Below are positions 1 through 11,916 of a DNA stretch of 64,000 nucleotides, one piece after another. Position 1 is the stretch's first letter, and each line of letters starts with the position of its first letter. Made by a program: the position numbers and the translations under genes. Location: the NCBI GenBank assembly GCA_023614405.1, contig CM042693.1, positions 157,868,731 to 157,932,730 of the forward strand. The letters run 5' to 3'. This DNA is from Avena insularis (Eukaryota > Streptophyta > Magnoliopsida > Poales > Poaceae). The notes below the pieces were generated by a model that made no database searches, was not told where the DNA came from, and saw nothing but the letters and a program-made list of their open reading frames with translations.

Positions 1-2
1 TT

Positions 3-2509
3 CTGGCTCCTGGAAAGGTGGAAGGTCTTTAGGCGTTCACCGACGGCGCCGCTCCCCACCAGAATTCATGGAACACGGAGGCGCCGGAGCTGTCGGATAT
101 CTTGATCCTCGCCAAAAGGCGGATTGAGTTTCTTATGAAATATGAGGGCCTCCATGTATCTGACTTGATCCACTGCTGGTTGGAGCGCCGGATTCAGCCT
201 CTCCAGCACCATGAAGATCACCTCATGCACCAGATCACCGGCGACAAGAAGGACAAGATGCGGGTCAGTTCGAGCCGGATTCTGGCGAAGGACTACAGAA
301 CCCTTATGAAATATTTGATCAAGAAAAGAGTGGAACAAAAAGTTCCAGAAGTCTCCATGAAGATGTATACGTCCAACCGTCCTCTGACTTCGGTAAATAT
401 TTTGACTCTGCTTTTGCGTTTCATAGTTCTTTTCTGTTCTTTCTCCGACTCTATTTTCATCGATGCTTTTCGACTTTATTAGCTCGAAAAACTCTCCGAG
501 TCCAAGGTAGATCCACTAGAGGGCTATCCCTCAGATGATCCGGAGGCGACGGAGGATGACGAGGTGCAAGAAGTTGCCACCCTGCCTCCAAGAAGATCAA
601 GGCGAAAGAAGTTGTTGTTACTGCTAGTAGCCAAGTTCTTCTAGTAGTTAAAAAGTAAGCACCTTGTCTTTTATTTTGAGTACTTTATAACTTTCTTTCT
701 TTGCAGAGAACACCTCATATTTGGATTTTCGTGTTCTAGAGCTATATCAGTTTTGAAGAGTAAGATCAAGGCGGACAGCAAGCCGGGCAAGCAGATGCGT
801 CAGCAGAAGCTTGTTGTTTCCCCTGCCATGCCGCCACCAACTCCATCCAGTACTCCATCAACACAGGAAGCTTCTGCCTCTCCTGATGCTGGAAACGTCT
901 TGAAAGCCTTTGGTGACCAAGCATCTGACAAGGGTGAACCCTCTAAGGGTAATGATCCCATGGTAACATCTACAGGAACATTGAATAAAGTGTTCGGCTC
1001 TGCTGTCTATGGCCTGAAGAGGAAGAAGAAGAAAGAGATCCTTAGGCTGGCTCAGTCCAACCTTGAGATGCAAACCTTAACCGCAGAGGCAGCGAGCCAG
1101 GAACAGGAGGACGTCAAGCTGGTTGGCCTCCTGGACCAAATTTTGGTCCGGGATGCTAAGATCGACTCTGGTGAACTCCCAGCGATGGATGTTCCTTCCC
1201 TCTCCCTTGCCGAGAAGGTGTTTCACAGCACCAAGCTCGAATTTGAAAAGTTGCACCTCGAACACATTGTAAGTTTTCGATTCTTATTTGCATTTATTAT
1301 GATATCCTCTAGCCCCCAAGCATAAAGCCGAATAAACATCGTTGGATTCGAGTTGATGCTTTTAGGTTGCAAAAGAACAATGTAGTGTAGCCCCCAAGGC
1401 TCGTGCTGTAATTTTTCATAGTTAAAAATTTACAGCCCGAGTCTTAATAGCCGTCTGACGGTATTCCGTCTCTAAACTTGCAGAAAATTGCATCTTCCAA
1501 CCAGGAATTGCTCAAGAACATCTATAATAAGCGCAAGGAGATCAAAGACTTGCGCCTTGAGAATTCAAAGTTGCAAATTGAGAAGAATGAAGCAGAAGGT
1601 AATTTTTCCGGCTTCATTTTAGTCACTTTGGCTATTGTCATAGTCAAACTTGTTCTGTCCGACTAATTATTTTTTCCCTTTGCAGAACTGTTGTGTGAGT
1701 CCAGCAAGATGGTGGAGCCATCCGAGAAGTTCAAGGTCTTAGAAATGGAGAATGCTAAACTCTGGGACAAGCTTCAGAAGCTCACTATTGAGTCGGAGAA
1801 ATCCGTAGCCGCTGTCCTGGAGTCAAGCAATCATGAGACCATGAGGCTCGAGAAGCTGCTAGCCCTCTGAAATAAACAACTAGGTGATCTCAAGAAGGAC
1901 TTCGATAGTCACAAGGATCTGGCCCAGGCTGCAGAGAGTGAACTTAAGAGTCTCCGTGAGGAGCATGCTCAATGGAATCGCTTTGTGCTAGGTAAGATTT
2001 CCGACTTTTACTTTTTGTTGATTTTTCGACTTTCTTTTCATTCAAATTTTGATTTTGTGGTTCTTTCCCAGCCCACCTGTATCTTTCCGACTCTCCTACC
2101 TCCGAACCTCGCCTTGAGCACATCAAGCTTGTCGAAGATATCTTGTACGACTTCCGCCAGACTCTTGAAGAGGCTGGCGAGTCAGTCAAGCTTTCCGACT
2201 TGCATACAATGTCAGTGCAAGAGGTGAGGTACAAGGCCAAGGAGATTTCGAAGCTTATCGAGGACTGGAAGATCTCCTCTGCTCAGACGTTGCTTAGACT
2301 GCGCTTACCATGGTGATGAGCCACCAGAGCGAGATGGAAATCTGGCATGTCACCAAAGGTATCGCTGAGGAGGATGATGAGGGCAACCCACAGGACATCA
2401 AGGCAATCGAAGATTCCTTTGTAGGTTATGCTTGTCGTGTGGCGGAGATGACCAACTATACGACGCCGTTCTTTGAATCCATCACCATGCCTCCCTTGCC
2501 TCAATAGCC
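3..2509 (+). pseudogene. Antisense accessory ORF (aORF) of the Tat element, multi-exon
   Basis: This plus-strand coding region lies antisense to the retrotransposon, downstream of integrase. It resembles the plant 'putative gypsy-type transposon' protein family: residues such as LERRIQPLQ followed by a region rich in charged helices. Exons inferred from frame continuity and GT/AG signals: 33-392, 483-654, 707-1268, 1484-1598, 1686-1991, 2072-about 2300, then a frame change and a last open stretch to 2507. Introns: 393-482, 655-706, 1269-1483, 1599-1685, 1992-2071; the one at 655-706 is short. The middle exons are coiled-coil-like (Glu/Lys/Leu rich). Breaks: in-frame TAG at 30-32, TGA at 1868-1870 (looks like CGA to TGA) and the frame change near 2300. 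The 5' end may extend left of the window. Function is unknown in this family. Confidence 0.7.
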
Positions 2510-3234
2510 AGAAAAAAGCTTTGCAGCTTCCGAGTCTGAGATCCATGGAGATAATATTGTCGACTCCAGTGCTCCACCTTCTTCATCACCACCACCTGAC
2601 TCTGCAACTTAAACAATTTTTATGCATTATTCTGAACTTCTGGCAATGTAATGATGAAACAATGTTTTTATTTGTGTTGGTCTTGTAAAATCTAATGCTT
2701 TTACTATCGTAGCACTTATGCTTATATTTTTTATGCATGTGCTTGAAAATTTCTGAAGTACTTTTGTGTTTTATGCCTATACTTGTAGTTTTATCTGGCT
2801 CTCTGCCTCATCCCTTTCATGGGCCAGCAAACCTTTAGCACGAAAACTTTGCCGAGCAACGGAGCACCATTGCTAAACCAGTTTAAACTTGGAAACAAAG
2901 CCGGCTTCCAGTACCAACACCTCATTACTCAGAAAATGCCCGTGTCTAAGCAATCAGATAAAAAACCAAAGTATAGACAATAAATTAAATTTTTTATCCT
3001 AAGGTAACATTTTTAGATATTCAAAAATAGTAACCATAACGAACATGAGCATAAAGTACTTTCAAGCATTCTAGGATTTTGAAAAAATGACATGATCTTT
3101 TGGAAATAGGATGGCAAAAAACTTCTCAAAGATAACATATGAGGAAACCAATACTTTATTTCACTTTGAACATGTACATATATGATTACAAGGAAATATA
3201 ACTAAGAATGGAAGGGATGTAGCTGTGCAATATT
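2510..3234. other. Spacer between Tat integrase and antisense ORF
   Basis: AT-rich sequence with no coding frame on either strand. The left part (about 2590-2700) looks like a 3' untranslated region for the plus-strand aORF, and the right part would be the 3' flank of pol on the minus strand. The two transcription units therefore converge here. No clear terminator or repeat is seen. Confidence 0.5.
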
Positions 3235-4341
3235 CTATGGACGGTCTATTTCATCCGGGTCTGTGCTGCCACTAGCTCTCTTTATCTTCTGAGTATCCGG
3301 TCTTTCCTTGACTGATCTCATATCGGTTAAAAAATATGACCCATTATGCAGAACTATGCTAATCATAAAAGGTCCTTCCCAAATCGGAGAAAGTTTGTGC
3401 TTTCTCTTTTGCACATGTTGGAGAACCAAATTGCCTTTTCTGAAAGAGCGGGTTTTCACTCTCTGACTATGATACTTGTGCAACTTCTGCTAATAGGCTG
3501 TAGATCTCCGTTCAGCAACGACGCGTACTTCTTCGATTATATCGAGATCATATTGTCGAGAAACTTATGCATCTTCTTCGATATACGCTTTGATTCATGG
3601 AGACTGATGAATTAGATCACTTGGAAGAGCTGCTTTTGCACCATAGACCAAGAAGAAAGGAGTATAGCCGGTTGATCTGTTAGGAGTTGTACGTAAGCTC
3701 CATATCACAGACGGTAATTCTTCCGCCCAAGCCCCCACGGCCCGACGAAGCGGTGCCTCGAGGCGAGGTCAGATTCCTTGTAAAATAAGGCCATTAGTTC
3801 TTTCGACTTGTCCATTAGCTTGTGCATGTGCGACTGGTGCAATATCAAGTCTGATCCCTTGTTCTTCGCAGAATTCGGCAGGTTTCCCCATGGAAAAATT
3901 GCTCCCATTGTCAGTAATTATACTGTGCGGATATCCGAATCGGATGATTATGTCCTCAACGAACTTTTTGGTTGTGGCTCCATCGTAACTTGTTGTGGGT
4001 TTAGCCTCAATCCACTTTGTGAATTTATCCACTATCACTAGTAAGTGAGTAAAATTCACATTTTTCCATATGAAACGGCCCTACCATATCAAGCCCCAGA
4101 CCGCAAATGGCCATGTAATAGGGATTGCTTGCAACTGTTCAGCCGGAACATGTGCCTGATGGGCGTACTTTTGGCAGCCTCTGCATGTTTTGACTAGTTT
4201 ATCGACATCCTCCTTAGCTATAATCCAAAATAATCCGTGTCGAAAAGCTTTTGCCACTAAGGATCTGGCTACAGCATGATGACCACACTCTCCTTCGTGG
4301 ATTTCTCTTAAGATTTCTGCTCCTTCCTCCGAAGAAATACA
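3235..4341 (-). pseudogene. pol: Tat element integrase
   Basis: Minus strand, three frame segments. The upstream part holds the H2C2 zinc-binding region (HEGECGHH, then TCRGCQ) around 4140-4300. The core follows at 4059-3769: VDKFTKWIEAKP, then ITDNGSNF with the second Asp, and a QANGQVERTNG stretch with the catalytic Glu. The C-terminal part at 3483-3235 has the usual RKGNLVLQ and LSPIWEGPF motifs and ends at a stop at 3235. It would insert the cDNA copy into nuclear DNA. Frame breaks between the segments make it inactive. Confidence 0.85.
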
Positions 4342-5690
4342 TCACTGAAACACGCGAGAAACACTCCGTTTATAGAGCTCACCATTTATTATAGTGTAGG
4401 CTTTTGCTCGTCGGATAATCTGCCCGCTCAAGACTTCGTCTTCGGGTAATTTTCCGTCTATTAGGAAATCTAGATAGGCTTTTGTCCAGCTGGGAATTAC
4501 AGCCAGAACTGCTATTAAAGGTGAGTCGGATTTCATCAGATAGTCCTCGTCAACTCCAACTATGGAGGGGACCCTTAAATGCTCTAAGAAAGCGACATCC
4601 GGGACTTGTTTCTGCGTAGAGCCTATCCTTGATAGAGCATATGCTTCCTCATTTTCTGCCCGAGGGATGTGTTGAACCTCAAAACCCTCGAACAATTTAT
4701 ATAGTTCATCCACAACAGCTTTGCATGCTTCCATGTGCTTGTTTGTGTTGCAGATATCAGATACTTGCTGAGCAACTAAATACGAGTCTCCGTAACACAT
4801 GAGTCTTGATATGCCAATGTTTTTGTCCATGCGTATTCCATGTAGAAATGCTTCATACTCAGCAATATTGTTGGTTGCCCTGAAGTGTATTTGCAACACA
4901 TAGAACAACTTATATCCTTGGAGTGATTTGAGCACCACGCTAGCCCCGAGCTTCCTCGTGCTTTTGATCCATCAAAGTGAAGGGTCCAAAATTCTGAGTC
5001 TGGAGGACTTGTGTTTTCTCCCGTCTGTGTCCGATCAACAACAAAGTCGGCAAGTATTTGGGACTTGATTGCAGTACGTGGTTTGTACTCAATGTCGAAA
5101 GCTGCAAGCTCGATTCCCCACTTTATAACACATCCTGTGGCGTCACGGTTATTGATTATATCTCGCATGGGAGCGGTGCTCACCACTGTGATCTTGTGCT
5201 CTTGAAAATAGTGGCGTAGCTTTCTGGATGCAAAGAACACTCCATAGGCTAGATTTTGATGATGTGGGTACCGTTGTTTTGATTCTGTTAGGACCTCACT
5301 CAAGTAATAAGTTGGTTGTTGCACCTTATGCTCATGGCCTTCTTCCTCGTGCTCGACTACTGTTACCACACTTATGACCTTGTTGGTCGCTGCAATGTAG
5401 AGCAACATAGGTTCCTGAGGTTCTAGCGCTGCGAGAACTGGTGGGTTTGAAAGTAGATCTTTCAAACTTTGCAGGGCAGTTTCAGCTTCTTGGGTCCAGA
5501 CAAATTTGTTGGTTTTCTTCAAGAGTTTGTATAAAGGTGCGGAAATTTCGCCGAGCCGGCTGACGAACCGACTCACTGCCGCAATGCAACCAGTGAGACG
5601 CTGCACGTCCTTCAAGCGAGTTGGCCTAGTAATATTTAGTATAGACTTGATTTTGTCCCAGTTCACCTCTATGCCTCGCTCAGAGACGAT
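4342..5690 (-). pseudogene. pol: Tat element RNase H plus second archaeal-type RNase H
   Basis: Minus strand. The first part (about 5690-5050) is the connection and standard retroelement RNase H region, recognised from LTGCIAAVSRFVSRLGE, PPVLAALEP and YPHHQNLAYGVFFASRKLRHYF. The expected catalytic Asp of the D-[AG]-S type motif is replaced (LYIAATN). The second part (about 5000-4560) begins at HFDGSKARGSSG and continues after a frame change near 4930 with ATNNIAEYEAFLHG, MCYGDSYLV and HIPRAENEEAYALSR. This is the RVT_3/archaeal-like RNase H fold that the Tat lineage carries in addition to its own RNase H. The final portion leads into the integrase zinc domain. One frameshift splits the second domain. 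Confidence 0.85.
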
Positions 5691-6420
5691 GAAAGATAAC
5701 AATTATCCGGCTGGAATTCCAAAGAAACACTTCTTCGGATTTAGCATCATATTGAATTTTCGTAGTCTAGCAAATGTTTCATCCAAGCCAGAAATTAAAG
5801 TTTCCTTCTTTTTGGACATAACTGCTATGTCTTCTACGTATATGTGGATGTTGCGTCCGATTTGGTCATTGAGACAATGTTGCATAGTACGTTGATATGT
5901 TGCTCCTGCATTCTTTAAGCCAAAAGGCATAGTTTTGTAGCAAAAGGTTCCAAAAGGAGTGACGAAAGACGTCTTAATTTGATCCGACTTTTTCATCGGT
6001 ATTTGGTGATATCCAGAATATGCGTCGCGAAAACAGAGTAGTTCCGACCCTGCCATTGAGTCTATAACTTGATCAATTCATGGCAAAGGAAACGGATATT
6101 TTGGGCATGCCTTGTTCAAAGTGGTATAATCAACACACATCCTTAAATCAATGGTGTCCTTTTTAGGGACGAGTACAGGATTTGCCACCCAATCTGTATG
6201 GATGATCTCTGTTATAAAATCGGCTAATTCTATTCGGGCTAATTCCTTGGCTATTGCTTTGCGCTTTTCATCACCAAACCGTTGTTAGGACTATTTGACG
6301 GGTTTAGCGTCAGGGTACACATTAAGAGAGTGCTCGACAAGTTCCCTAGGTACTCCAGTCATGTCAGAAGGCTGCCATGCGAAGATATCACTATTAGCTT
6401 TGAGGAACTCGACAAGTGCG
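5691..6420 (-). pseudogene. pol: Tat element reverse transcriptase
   Basis: Minus strand. The RT core begins near 6420 (LVEFLKANSDIFAW) and includes WVANPVLVPKK near 6180, then FRDAYSGYHQIPM and TPFGTFCYKTMPFGLKNAGATYQR. The catalytic box reads YVED (plus-strand 5829-5840), not YVDD, so one of the two essential Asp residues is Glu. A further stop lies at about 5702 between the fingers/palm region and the next open segment, and others lie near 6080 and 6290. The family's role is to copy the RNA template into cDNA. The altered catalytic box suggests loss of activity even without the stops. Confidence 0.85.
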
Positions 6421-7120
6421 CTTTCCTAGGCAAGGTCTAAGACTACCCCTATGTTCTTCGTGTTGGAGGGATCATCTTCCTTCAGCGATGGTTTCTGTGT
6501 CTCTTCCGACGCCTTGAACTGCAAACTTGGCTTCAACGCCTTGTTCTTCATAGCGGGCATCTCGGACGGATTGATTGTCTTCTTGATCTCCTGGTACTCC
6601 TGGGCATGCAGCACAGCTTCGGTGAAAGCAGAAGATCCTTCGTCGCACTCTCGTGCCTTCATCGGATTTCCCCGTATAGTGCTTACGCCTTTGGACCTGG
6701 AAGTTTAATCATGTTGTAGATGTAACAGGGACGAGCCATGAACGCCCAGTAAGCCGGACGTCAAAGATGGCGTGGTAAGCACTTTTGAACGGTACCACCT
6801 CAAAAGAGAGTGGCTCGGTCCGATAATTGTCTCAGGTTCCAAATGTCACGTCCAGAGTGGTATCACCCAGAGAATCCGCCTGTCTCCCTGGTACAATGCC
6901 ATAGAAAGTTACATTGTTGTAACTCAACTAGCTCTCATGTAGTTCCATGTGATGGAGCGTCTTGATGTAGAGGATGTTAATGCTGCTTACACTATCCATT
7001 AGTTTTTAGAGAACTCATAGCCATCAATAAGAGGATTGACGACCATAGGGTACTTTCCCTGATGATGTGTTTTCCTCGGATGATTTGAGCGATCAAAGGT
7101 GATGGTTACTTCCAACCAGT
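6421..7120 (-). pseudogene. pol: Tat element protease region and PR-RT linker
   Basis: Minus strand. VTITFDRSNHP introduces the retropepsin region near 7110. The active-site area reads MDSVSSINILY near 6990, where related elements have an MDGGSSxN-like sequence; a frame change occurs just before it, at about 7000. The linker is partly open at 6662-6426 (SSAFTEAVLHAQEYQEIKK). The protease would cleave the Gag-Pol polyprotein in the particle. Several stops (about 6930, 6830 and 6720) show decay. Confidence 0.65.
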
Positions 7121-10100
7121 CCAAAAACTGTGGAACAGCCGGAACTGTGGCATTGAGCTCATGGAGAACTGCCTTCTTTTCTTTGGCAGGTTGGGATCCA
7201 TGGAAGCATACGTATGCGTATTTCTTAGTCGGAAAAGTCTTCTTTCCATCCGACTTGGGCTCTGCAGTGGTATCCGCCTCTTCCTTGTCGGAATCTTTCT
7301 TGGGCTCCTTTCCTTTCTTGGAATTTCTCTTTCCTTTTCGTCGCTTGGCTCTGTAGCCAGCGGATTCGTATTTCTTGATGTCATTATTGAAATGACACTC
7401 GACATTTGTGTGGGTAGATCCTTCGTTACTATCCAAGTGGTGGATACAGGGATTATTGGCAATGTCAGCCCAGGTATAGGTTCTTCCGGGTTGCTGATCT
7501 CCTCTGCCCTGGATTCGGGAAGTTCCATGGCCTCTACCCTGGCCGCCTCCGCGCCTTCCTCTTCCTCCAGATCCGAACGTTGCATTGACAGCTGCGTTGT
7601 CCGGATACCTTTTTTCTTCCTTCGTGTTCTTGCGCTTCTGAGTTTGTTTTGGCTGTTTGGCCGCATTGGGATTGACCAGAATATTTAGCAGCCCTTCTGA
7701 GTCATCATCGGCATTAGCATATTTGCTTGACGTCTCTATCATTTCTCCCAAATCTGTGACATGGTCATGCTTCAGTCTGTGACGCAAAAGTCCGACTGAA
7801 AGTCCTGCAATAAAAGCTTCTATCGCAGTTTGTTCGTTTACTCCCTCGCAGGAGCTCTTCATGTCAATCCAGCGTTCGAGGTAATCCCGACAGGTTTCTC
7901 TGGGTCTCTGTGTGCAATGCTACAAGTCTCCGACTGTGCAGGGCCTCCTGTATGTTCCCTCGAAGTTTGAAAAGAACGCACTTTGCATGTCATACCAGTT
8001 GTGAATTGAATTCTCTGGTAGTTCATTGAGCCATGATCGAGCCGTCTTCCTCAGCATGAGTGGGAGATATCGGACAACGAACAGGCTATTTCCTCCTTTG
8101 GTGATGCAGCGGGCCTGGAAGAAATCCTGGAGCCAGGTATCTGGCTGAGCTGCGCCGTCATAGGGATGAATGTGTTTGGCAATACCAAAGTCAAATGGAA
8201 ATTTGGTCTGACGTATGCGTGGTCCAAAACATTTGGGTCCCACATACACGTCTTCTTCCTCATACTGCCGCGCCTCTATGTTTGATTCAATGCGATGCCG
8301 AGCGTCGTTTGGCGAGAGAGATCTGCGCCTTGGAGGCTCACGGCTCCTGCGCGGCGGAGTCGGACTTCTGCTTCTCCTTTCACCATTGCTTCCTCCACCC
8401 CTGCGGCTTCCATGGCTACGTCGGGATCCTTCATGGTCGCTGCTAGGAGGCGGTGGTGGCCCTGGTGGATATTTCCGGCTGGATTACGCGGTGGTGGTGG
8501 TGGAGCCTCATTATGCTGACTCTGATGCCTATTTCTTTGGGCACCGTCCCTACTTTATTTAGGACGATCCGGATCATCTCTTCGTTCGGCATTGCCAGCC
8601 GAACGGCTCAGTGGTGGCATCCTTAGACGATCTTGTTCTTCTCGTTGGCGGCGTGTTTCCGGGTCTTGTCTATAACGGTTGTTTTGCTGACGATGGTCCT
8701 GATGAGGAACCATTGCCCTGATAGCATCTTCAGACACAGCCGGAATAACTCTTGCCGAGTCATGCGCCGGCTAGTGAGAGTGGCCGCTTGAGACGGTTCT
8801 TGAATTCTCTTCTTCTCCACGCAGACGATAGCGTTGGTTCGTATCCCTGCGGAGCCTTACATCAGCACTTTGGCCAGCGCTAGTGTGGCAAAACTCGGAC
8901 TTTGATGCCAGCTTGCCACTGAATGACGCAACCATTTCTGCTGCTTTAAACCTTTGTCTAGGAACGCGATGCACTGCTGGACCTGCTGTGGTGACGGATT
9001 GTTGGCGAGGATGGATCAAGCTGCAGCAGCGTTTTCCAATGGTGTGCTATAGACTCGGATCTTCTCTCCATCCTTTCCGTCGAATAGATCTTTGTGGATG
9101 TCCGGGTTCTTGTTAGCAAGAAACGGACCTCCCCTTGTCTTGTTTGGATGTCGCTTGAAATCTGACTAATATTTGGAAGGATCACTGTCTAACTGCTTCC
9201 TCATCTCGATGATGCGCGCGCCGTCTTCGAGTATAAACAGACGGTGCTTTTCCAGGTCCTCAGCCCTTTTATCTAGCTCCTCCTATGTAAGATCCAAAGC
9301 CGTTGGGATTGGAATCGAGAGAGCATCTCCGTAGATTTCACGCGCACCCTTGGTGACGACGTGTCCATCCATAGGAGGGTCGATCGGGGTGGTATTAATC
9401 GGATCTCCATCTCGATCTCTTCATCAACTTTTTCTTCATTGGTTTCCTCGACTTCCGGCTCTGCCGGTGTCGGATTTTTGTTCTTCTTCTTCTTTGACCG
9501 CCCAGTAGCCTTAACGTGCGTACCAGTGGCAAAGACGGATTTTGGTCCGGTACTGGGGGATAGACTTCCTTAGTACTTTCCATCATGGTTGGCTTGTGGA
9601 CCTCGGAAGAATCTCCGGTGTCCATGTCATCCTGCGAGGTGTAGCTTTCATCCATGCTATCGTATGGACTATAAGAATTTTCTGGCTCACCTTGCATTTG
9701 CTTGGAGACGTGTTCTTGTTCATACTCCTCCATCTCTTTGTAGAAGTCTCGAAGTTCCTGCGACGTTATTGGCTCCTAAGGGGAGCGAGGTAAGTCGGCG
9801 TTTTCTTTGATTGCGTCTATGACCGAATCTCTACCGGCTCCAACATCGACAGAGTCTGATCCAGAGCTTATGTGGTAAACAGTGCTTCTTCCTGTTCATG
9901 TTCTTGAGGTAGTGGTATAACTTGGTTTCTGCTTTGACATCGGCAGATCCGCATCTGTAGCGGATGTATTCCTCATCTGTGTACCCAAGCTCGCTAGAGA
10001 TATTAGATCCAGATTCCTCTTCCACCTCTTTTTCCACTACAGGAGTGGGCTGGGTGGGTTTGATTTTCTCCGAGATCTTGAACTCTTCCGCCTCTACGAA

Positions 10101-10139
10101 CAAAGTAGATCCGGATTTTTCTTCCGCCATGGTCATCAC
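7121..10139 (-). pseudogene. gag: Tat element gag
   Basis: Minus strand. Translation probably began at the ATG cluster at 10139-10131, about 220 bp after the primer site. The N-terminal third is acidic and low complexity (10139-9395). The retrotransposon gag core is clear at 8249-7920: KFPFDFGIAKHIHPYDG, PDTWLQDFF and NSLFVVRYLPLMLRKTARSWL. The next segment (7862 onward) has EAFIAGLSVGLLRH and a Gly/Arg-rich nucleic-acid-binding tract (GRGRRGGGQGRGHG), then a Lys-rich region. No classical zinc knuckle is seen. Frame changes near 9830, 9390, 8560 and 7900 break the reading frame. Confidence 0.8.
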
Positions 10140-10361
10140 CTTAAGAGTGGGTTAGGCGGGATCAGGAAAACCGAGATAAATATCGATATCACCAATGGAC
10201 ATGATTGTGTAGGTCATCACGGTTTTCGAAGCCGGAATCCAGGTCTCGTCGAGAAGTACGAGAGGGACATCACTAGCATAGACCACGCGACCCATGGCGA
10301 TAGTTTTGCCGATTCCTGCACGCGCAGATTCCACCTGGATGGATGCTCTAAAGGTCACTTT

Positions 10362-10378
10362 CCCCACGGTGGGCACCA
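10362..10378 (-). other. Primer binding site, tRNA-Arg type
   Basis: The minus strand reads TGGTGCCCACCGTGGGG, 2 nt after the LTR. It is complementary to the 3' end of plant tRNA-Arg(CCU) with one mismatch (TGGT where TGGC is expected). Tat-lineage grass elements commonly prime from this tRNA. The position fixes the LTR boundary and the element's direction. The sequence from here to the gag ATG (10361-10140) is untranslated leader. Confidence 0.8.
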
Positions 10379-10380
10379 AC

Positions 10381-10904
10381 TATCGTCGGATTGTCGACAA
10401 GTATGCCATAGGGGGGCCTAGTGGCGTTGGAAAGATGGGTTGTGAGATGTCGGATGTTCTAGGAGCGGTGAGCACAAGTTTACCCAGGTTCAAATCCGAC
10501 TACGGTGATCGGATCCTACTCCTGCTAGCAACTAAGTAATATATCGGTATAAGCCAAATGTTACAGCGGATTACAAGAGAGGTTCACCTGTGCGAGTTGA
10601 TTGTGGTGTTACGATTGGTTGTGTGTCCTAAAGGCTCCCATAGGGACGGTTTATATAGTCACCGGGGCCTAGGGTTACAGGAGAGACCTATCCGGCTATG
10701 TTACACACTCGATAACGAGATACATCTTGGACTACAAGTAATACTACAGGCCTAAGTCGGTAACTCTTCTGGTCCTAGTCGTAGCCGGAACTGGCTCCTC
10801 CTCTTTCTCTGACTGGGCCACCCGTGAAGAAAAGCTCTAACCCGTTGGTTGGCCACCCTGGTCAGCGAGTCCTGTGGGTATACCCAGAAAGTATATCCCC
10901 ATCA
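10381..10904 (-). repeat. 5' LTR of the Tat element
   Basis: On the minus strand the LTR runs from TGATGGGGATATAC at 10904 to CCGACGATA at 10381, about 524 bp. The 5' end has the normal TG; the 3' end reads TA where CA is usual, which may be a mutation or a boundary error of a few bases. The right limit is supported by the abrupt start of gypsy-like sequence at 10905, homologous to 14260 onward. Confidence 0.7.
10649..10656 (-). promoter_or_regulatory. TATA box of the Tat LTR
   Basis: The minus strand reads TATATAAA inside the LTR, about 270 bp before the primer site, in the place expected for the retrotransposon promoter. Confidence 0.5.
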
Positions 10905-11588
10905 TTATTACAGTTGGTTCATTGAGAACTTTTCCAAGATTTCAAAGCCGATGAATGATCTTCGAAATAAGGATAAGATGTTTGAATGGTCTAAAAAGGC
11001 TGAAGAAATCTTCTAGGTTTTTAAAACCAAGCTAACAATTGCTCCAGTACTAGTTCTTCCAGACACCAGCAAAGACTTCGTTATATTTTGTGATGCTTCT
11101 CACCAAGGTCTTGGATGTGTGTTGATGCAAGATGGTCATGTGGTAGCTTATGCTTCCCGGCAATTAAAACCACATGAGAACAACTACCCAACTCATGATC
11201 TTGAGCTTGCAGTTGTTGTTCATGCTCTTAGGCAATGGCGACATTACCTCCTTGGTAGTCGTTGTGAGTTATAGTCGGATCATCAGAGTCTAAAGTATAT
11301 TTTCACACAACCTAATATGAATCTCAAGCAAAGAAGATGGTTGGAACTCATCAAGGACTACGATTTGGGTCTCAACTATCAACTCGGCAAAGCCAATGTC
11401 ATTGCTGATGCGCTAAGATGTAAGTCTTACTGCAACAACCTGATGATCAACCTTCTCTTCATGAGGAATTTGCTCGATTAAACCTTGAAGTAGTTCCTCG
11501 TAGATTCCTTTCTACTCTTGAAGTGAAGTATTATCTAGAGGATCAAATTAAAGCTTCTCAAAGGCAAGAACCTGAGATTGACACGATT
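10905..11588 (+). pseudogene. Ty3/gypsy RT-RNase H fragment, second copy of the neighbouring family
   Basis: This segment matches 14260-14953 nearly base for base apart from a 10 bp deletion near 11450. It encodes the end of RT, RNase H ([37 protein letters not shown]) and the start of the RNase H-integrase linker. It shares at least two in-frame stops with the other copy (TAG at 11014-11016 and 11272-11274). It is cut on the left by the Tat LTR and ends on the right at 11588, where similarity stops abruptly. Confidence 0.85.
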
Positions 11589-11916
11589 GCAAGAGTTCCC
11601 TTATCCTATTTGGTTTGAAAAGGTTTTCACTTCTTATCTCCTATCTCAAACTTTTAGGACCATAGGGGTTGTTTTTCTTAAGTACTCTGTACTCGGTTGC
11701 TATTCTCAGAGTTCCAAGATATCTCAGTTCTGCTTGGTGTGTAACACCTTAGCATCCAATTGTCATGGTTTGTAAGTCAGCTGGTTAGTGTATACATTGG
11801 TATGCCTTGATACTACCATGCTTGATAAGATGATATGATTTATATCAAGTAATATGTGTTCTTTCTTCCATCATGTTCCTTGGAATCCCTTGTCTAACTC
11901 CTTTTGTTCCTCCAGG
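11589..11916 (+). other. Unassigned leader before gypsy gag
   Basis: About 330 bp between the RNase H fragment and the gag ATG. No coding frame and no recognisable primer site is seen. A TGTGTAACACC word at 11738-11748 resembles the ends of several grass gypsy LTRs, so part may be LTR or 5' leader of the following element, but no boundary can be proved. Confidence 0.35.

Larger units (their letters stand above)
1..10904 (-). mobile_element. Tat-lineage Ty3/gypsy LTR retrotransposon, 3' LTR outside window
   Basis: Read on the minus strand the order is LTR (10904-10381), primer binding site, gag, protease, reverse transcriptase, RNase H, a second RNase H, and integrase ending at 3235. An ORF on the opposite strand fills the space where the 3' end should lie. 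Dual RNase H domains and an extra antisense ORF between pol and the 3' LTR are known marks of the Tat lineage (Grande, RIRE2, Retand and relatives). All coding parts carry stops or frame changes, so this copy cannot act alone. Its right end abuts a Ty3/gypsy fragment at 10905, into which it was probably inserted. The target-site duplication cannot be checked because the left end is off the window. Confidence 0.88.

Noticed and set aside
7161..7688. Plus-strand open frame of 175 codons across Tat gag
   Set aside because: Lies antisense to the clear gag C-terminal region on the minus strand and has a low-complexity translation.
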